Positions 63,962 through 64,000 of a stretch of 64,000 bases of DNA are shown in pieces. Below the pieces are notes generated by a model, which saw nothing but the letters and a program-made list of their open reading frames with translations, made no database searches and had not been told where the DNA came from. The DNA lies in contig NZ_MJUX01000003.1 in the NCBI RefSeq assembly GCF_001927245.1, positions 186,001 through 250,000 on the forward strand, written 5' to 3'. Positions within the stretch are counted from its first letter, which is position 1. Each line of letters starts with the position of its first letter. Made by a program: the position numbers and the translations under genes. Source of the DNA: Acuticoccus yangtzensis (GTDB lineage Bacteria; Pseudomonadota; Alphaproteobacteria; Rhizobiales; Amorphaceae).

Positions 63962-64000
63962 GCCGCGCTCAGTGGCCCGCGCTGGAAAAGACGTTGATGA

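Overview
The window is a GC-rich, densely coded chromosomal segment from an alphaproteobacterium, most likely order Hyphomicrobiales (Rhizobiales). This rests on several lineage markers: the CcrM DNA methyltransferase, a 180-kDa NAD-glutamate dehydrogenase, a 6S RNA of alphaproteobacterial type, a bamE / ubiquinol-cytochrome c chaperone / DUF177 / plsX / fabH / ihfA / MerR-like block, a DUF4164-zapA pair next to tkt, and gap...pgk-fba-thiE-like and efp...suhB-ExbB/OmpA blocks. Genus cannot be fixed from sequence alone. No rRNA, tRNA, insertion sequence, prophage or CRISPR array was found.

Layout. 1-9.4 kb: accessory metabolism. Two SDR dehydrogenases, a NitT/TauT-type ABC importer whose binding protein lies convergently on the other strand, a patatin-like phospholipase, acetoacetate decarboxylase, an FMN-dependent lactate dehydrogenase and an epimerase. 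9.5-10.8 kb: a solitary HTH regulator behind a perfect 10+10 palindrome. 10.8-16.3 kb (minus strand): a glycolate oxidase operon, glcD - Rap1a-like secreted protein - glcE - membrane protein - glcF. 16.4-21.1 kb: a methyltransferase, an MFS transporter and a proton-pumping pyrophosphatase whose leader can fold over its own ribosome-binding site. 21.1-27.1 kb: the envelope/lipid/IHF block. 27.3-38.4 kb: DUF4164-zapA divergent from tkt, then leuD, a membrane coiled-coil protein, a peroxidase-related enzyme, gdh and ccrM. 38.4-46.8 kb: smc-dsbA-dciA on the minus strand, divergent from mutY, a UPF0173 hydrolase and a LysE exporter. 46.9-54.8 kb: 6S RNA, a 40-residue membrane microprotein gene, gap, a GNAT/RidA/RTX-metalloprotease/CsbD interlude, then pgk, fba and a degenerate ThiE-like gene. 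54.8-64 kb: a Sel1-repeat protein with a very long low-complexity region, efp, two tandem LamG-like paralogues of unknown function, suhB and an ExbB/OmpA-like pair.

The core of the window is central carbon metabolism (transketolase, GAPDH, PGK, class I aldolase), fatty acid/phospholipid initiation, chromosome and cell-cycle functions (CcrM, SMC, DciA, ZapA, IHF) and 2-hydroxyacid oxidation. The least explained parts are the LamG-like pair, the 40-aa ORF beside 6S RNA, the 300-bp hairpin cluster between ccrM and smc, the long inverted repeat at 1.6-1.8 kb, and the hppA leader hairpin.
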